Source: Acidobacteriota bacterium (GTDB taxonomy: Bacteria > Acidobacteriota > Terriglobia > Terriglobales > Acidobacteriaceae). From it: 6,202 nt of DNA. Numbering within the stretch: the stretch's first letter is position 1; each line of letters opens with the position of its first letter. Positions 5,006-6,202 of the stretch are shown here, piece by piece. The notes beneath the pieces are model-generated. The model saw nothing but the letters and a program-made list of their open reading frames with translations, was not told where the DNA came from and did no database searches. A program made the position numbers and the translations under genes. The stretch lies in assembly GCA_003225655.1 (NCBI GenBank), contig QIAW01000259.1, positions 3,156-9,357 of the forward strand, in the 5' to 3' direction.

Positions 5006-6202
5006 GTGAAAAACTCACGCTACCTGGCACAACTCGTTTTGCTGTTTGTATTCTTCCCTGAAACCGGCGGGTCACAAGCTCTTACGCTTGAGGCGCAACC
5101 AGGATCAATCGCGGTTGCTCCCTCTTATTCGGAGGTGCAAACTCGTGTCATTCTAAAGAACACGACCTCCAACGCGATAACCAAACCTTCGCTTTCTTTT
5201 TTGAGTAACGATGGTTTGCAGGTCGAACTTGGAGAGCCGTCTTCAAAACTGGCGCAGCCAGGCCAGATCATCGTATGGCCTGTCAAGATCAAGAACATTG
5301 GCGCTGCGCGCATACCCGGATCTATTCTTTTTGATGCAACCTATCATACGAGTAAAACAGACCAGCATTCCTTCACGGTACTATCGCTGACTCCGATCGA
5401 TGCGTCACAAAAATCCGTAGAAGCCAGTCTTGAAGGTAATTTCGATGCCGTGTCGGAACAGCGTCCAGGTTTGGGCTATCTGGTGGTCACCAACAACCTT
5501 GACGTTCCCGTTGATATCACGGTCAATCCGTTTGTCCCTGAAAATGTTTTCCAAATACCGTCTGTTCCTTCAACCTTCAAAGTGCGAGCCCGTTCCATGG
5601 CGAAAACTGCAATTGAGCTGAAGGCAGCAAAACGTATTACCCCTGGCACATATCCTGTTCTCCTCGAACTCACCGCCGAGTGGAATTGGGGAAACCATAA
5701 GGAACAGCGGCTGCTGGTGGTAAGCAAGCAGGCCAGCGCGGGGGTTTTCTTTGAATCTGAATTGCTCAAAGCCCTGGGAGTTCCCTCGTTTCTTGTATTG
5801 CCCGGCTGTCTCGTCTTGTTTACGATGCAGCTCTTCATAACCCTTGGGTTCGCTGGCCTTAAGAACGAGTCCAGACTGCCTCAGTTGACAGTCAATACTC
5901 CGGGATTTTGGGTCCTGGCAATTACATTCTCAGGGCTTTTCGCATTCGCCTATTACTTCTGCACGGGCAATAATTACCTTATTCGCTATGGGCTTGATGA
6001 TTTGCGAAATGTCTGGCTTTCAAGCATCCTAATCGGCGCCATATTGGTTCTTGTGATCGGAGGGGTGACGAGCAAGCAGCGGCGTGACCGGGTACCCACC
6101 AGCCACGACAGCTCGGTCTCCGTGCTCAAAAAGATTGCAAAAAATGGCCTCAGTATCCTCTTAACCGAAGTGAGATTTAAGTTCAACAACCTCGACCTTC
6201 AC
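5006..6202 (+). CDS. Membrane protein with periplasmic beta-sandwich region, unknown function (3' partial)
   Basis: This frame runs 399 codons from a GTG at 5006 to the window edge without a stop. A TAA at 5000-5002 closes the frame upstream, so GTG at 5006 is the first possible start. No Shine-Dalgarno is visible, and GTGA-AAAAC-TCAC forms a small hairpin over the start codon. Residues 1-25 look like a signal peptide (YLAQLVLLFVFF core, cleavage likely after SQA). Residues about 27-128 (QTRVILKNTTSNAI, then WPVKIKNIGAARIPGSILF) have the alternating pattern of an Ig-like or NEW3-like beta-sandwich. Residues 135-240 look like a second one (GYLVVTNNLDVPVDITVNPF). Three hydrophobic helices follow at about 260-282, 301-319 and 337-354. 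The basic TSKQRRDR after the last helix puts the C-terminus in the cytoplasm, leaving the beta-domains in the periplasm. No catalytic motif is seen. By eye G+C is lower than in the leftward operon. A domain may follow beyond the edge. Confidence 0.88.
   Translation, partial: MKNSRYLAQLVLLFVFFPETGGSQALTLEAQPGSIAVAPSYSEVQTRVILKNTTSNAITKPSLSFLSNDGLQVELGEPSSKLAQPGQIIVWPVKIKNIGAARIPGSILFDATYHTSKTDQHSFTVLSLTPIDASQKSVEASLEGNFDAVSEQRPGLGYLVVTNNLDVPVDITVNPFVPENVFQIPSVPSTFKVRARSMAKTAIELKAAKRITPGTYPVLLELTAEWNWGNHKEQRLLVVSKQASAGVFFESELLKALGVPSFLVLPGCLVLFTMQLFITLGFAGLKNESRLPQLTVNTPGFWVLAITFSGLFAFAYYFCTGNNYLIRYGLDDLRNVWLSSILIGAILVLVIGGVTSKQRRDRVPTSHDSSVSVLKKIAKNGLSILLTEVRFKFNNLDLH

Noticed and set aside
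1..6202. CRISPR arrays, transposase genes, rRNA, toxin-antitoxin pairs
   Set aside because: I looked for regularly spaced repeats, terminal inverted repeats with transposase motifs, rRNA-like stretches and small paired genes, and found none.

Overview
The window looks like chromosomal DNA of an acidobacterium. The main evidence is a secreted von Willebrand factor A (VWA) protein of the 'VWFA-related Acidobacterial domain' type (141-1184, minus). Moderately high G+C and signal-peptide-rich hypothetical genes fit this. The assignment rests on family recognition by eye, not on a database search.

Left part (1-4387), minus strand: a leftward operon-like unit. It begins with a large secreted protein of unknown function whose reading frame is broken near 2310-2440. 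The two halves are 2306-4387 (N-terminal) and 1245-2309 (C-terminal). The shift equals one missing base; repaired, the gene would encode about 1047 residues. The secreted VWA protein follows 60 bases downstream with its own Shine-Dalgarno site. Both products carry export signals, so they probably act in the cell envelope or periplasm. The VWA protein has lost the usual metal-site residues at all three motif positions, which suggests a binding or scaffold role.

Middle part (4388-5005): a divergent intergenic region. It holds a 7-bp dyad upstream of the large leftward gene, a GCGAG-rich element that resembles an interspersed extragenic repeat, a plausible promoter, and a complete tRNA-Leu(CAA) gene with encoded CCA (4777-4863, plus). 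About 140 bases of leader follow, with a short direct repeat.

Right part (5006-6202), plus strand: a GTG-initiated gene that is open to the window edge. It encodes a signal peptide, two probable beta-sandwich segments and three membrane helices, with the C-terminus in the cytoplasm. By eye it has lower G+C than the left operon, and it starts just after the tRNA gene. No mobile-element genes, CRISPR array or rRNA are visible. No known multi-gene system can be named; the notable items are the broken large gene, the odd N-terminus and degenerate metal site of the VWA protein, and the unassigned membrane protein.
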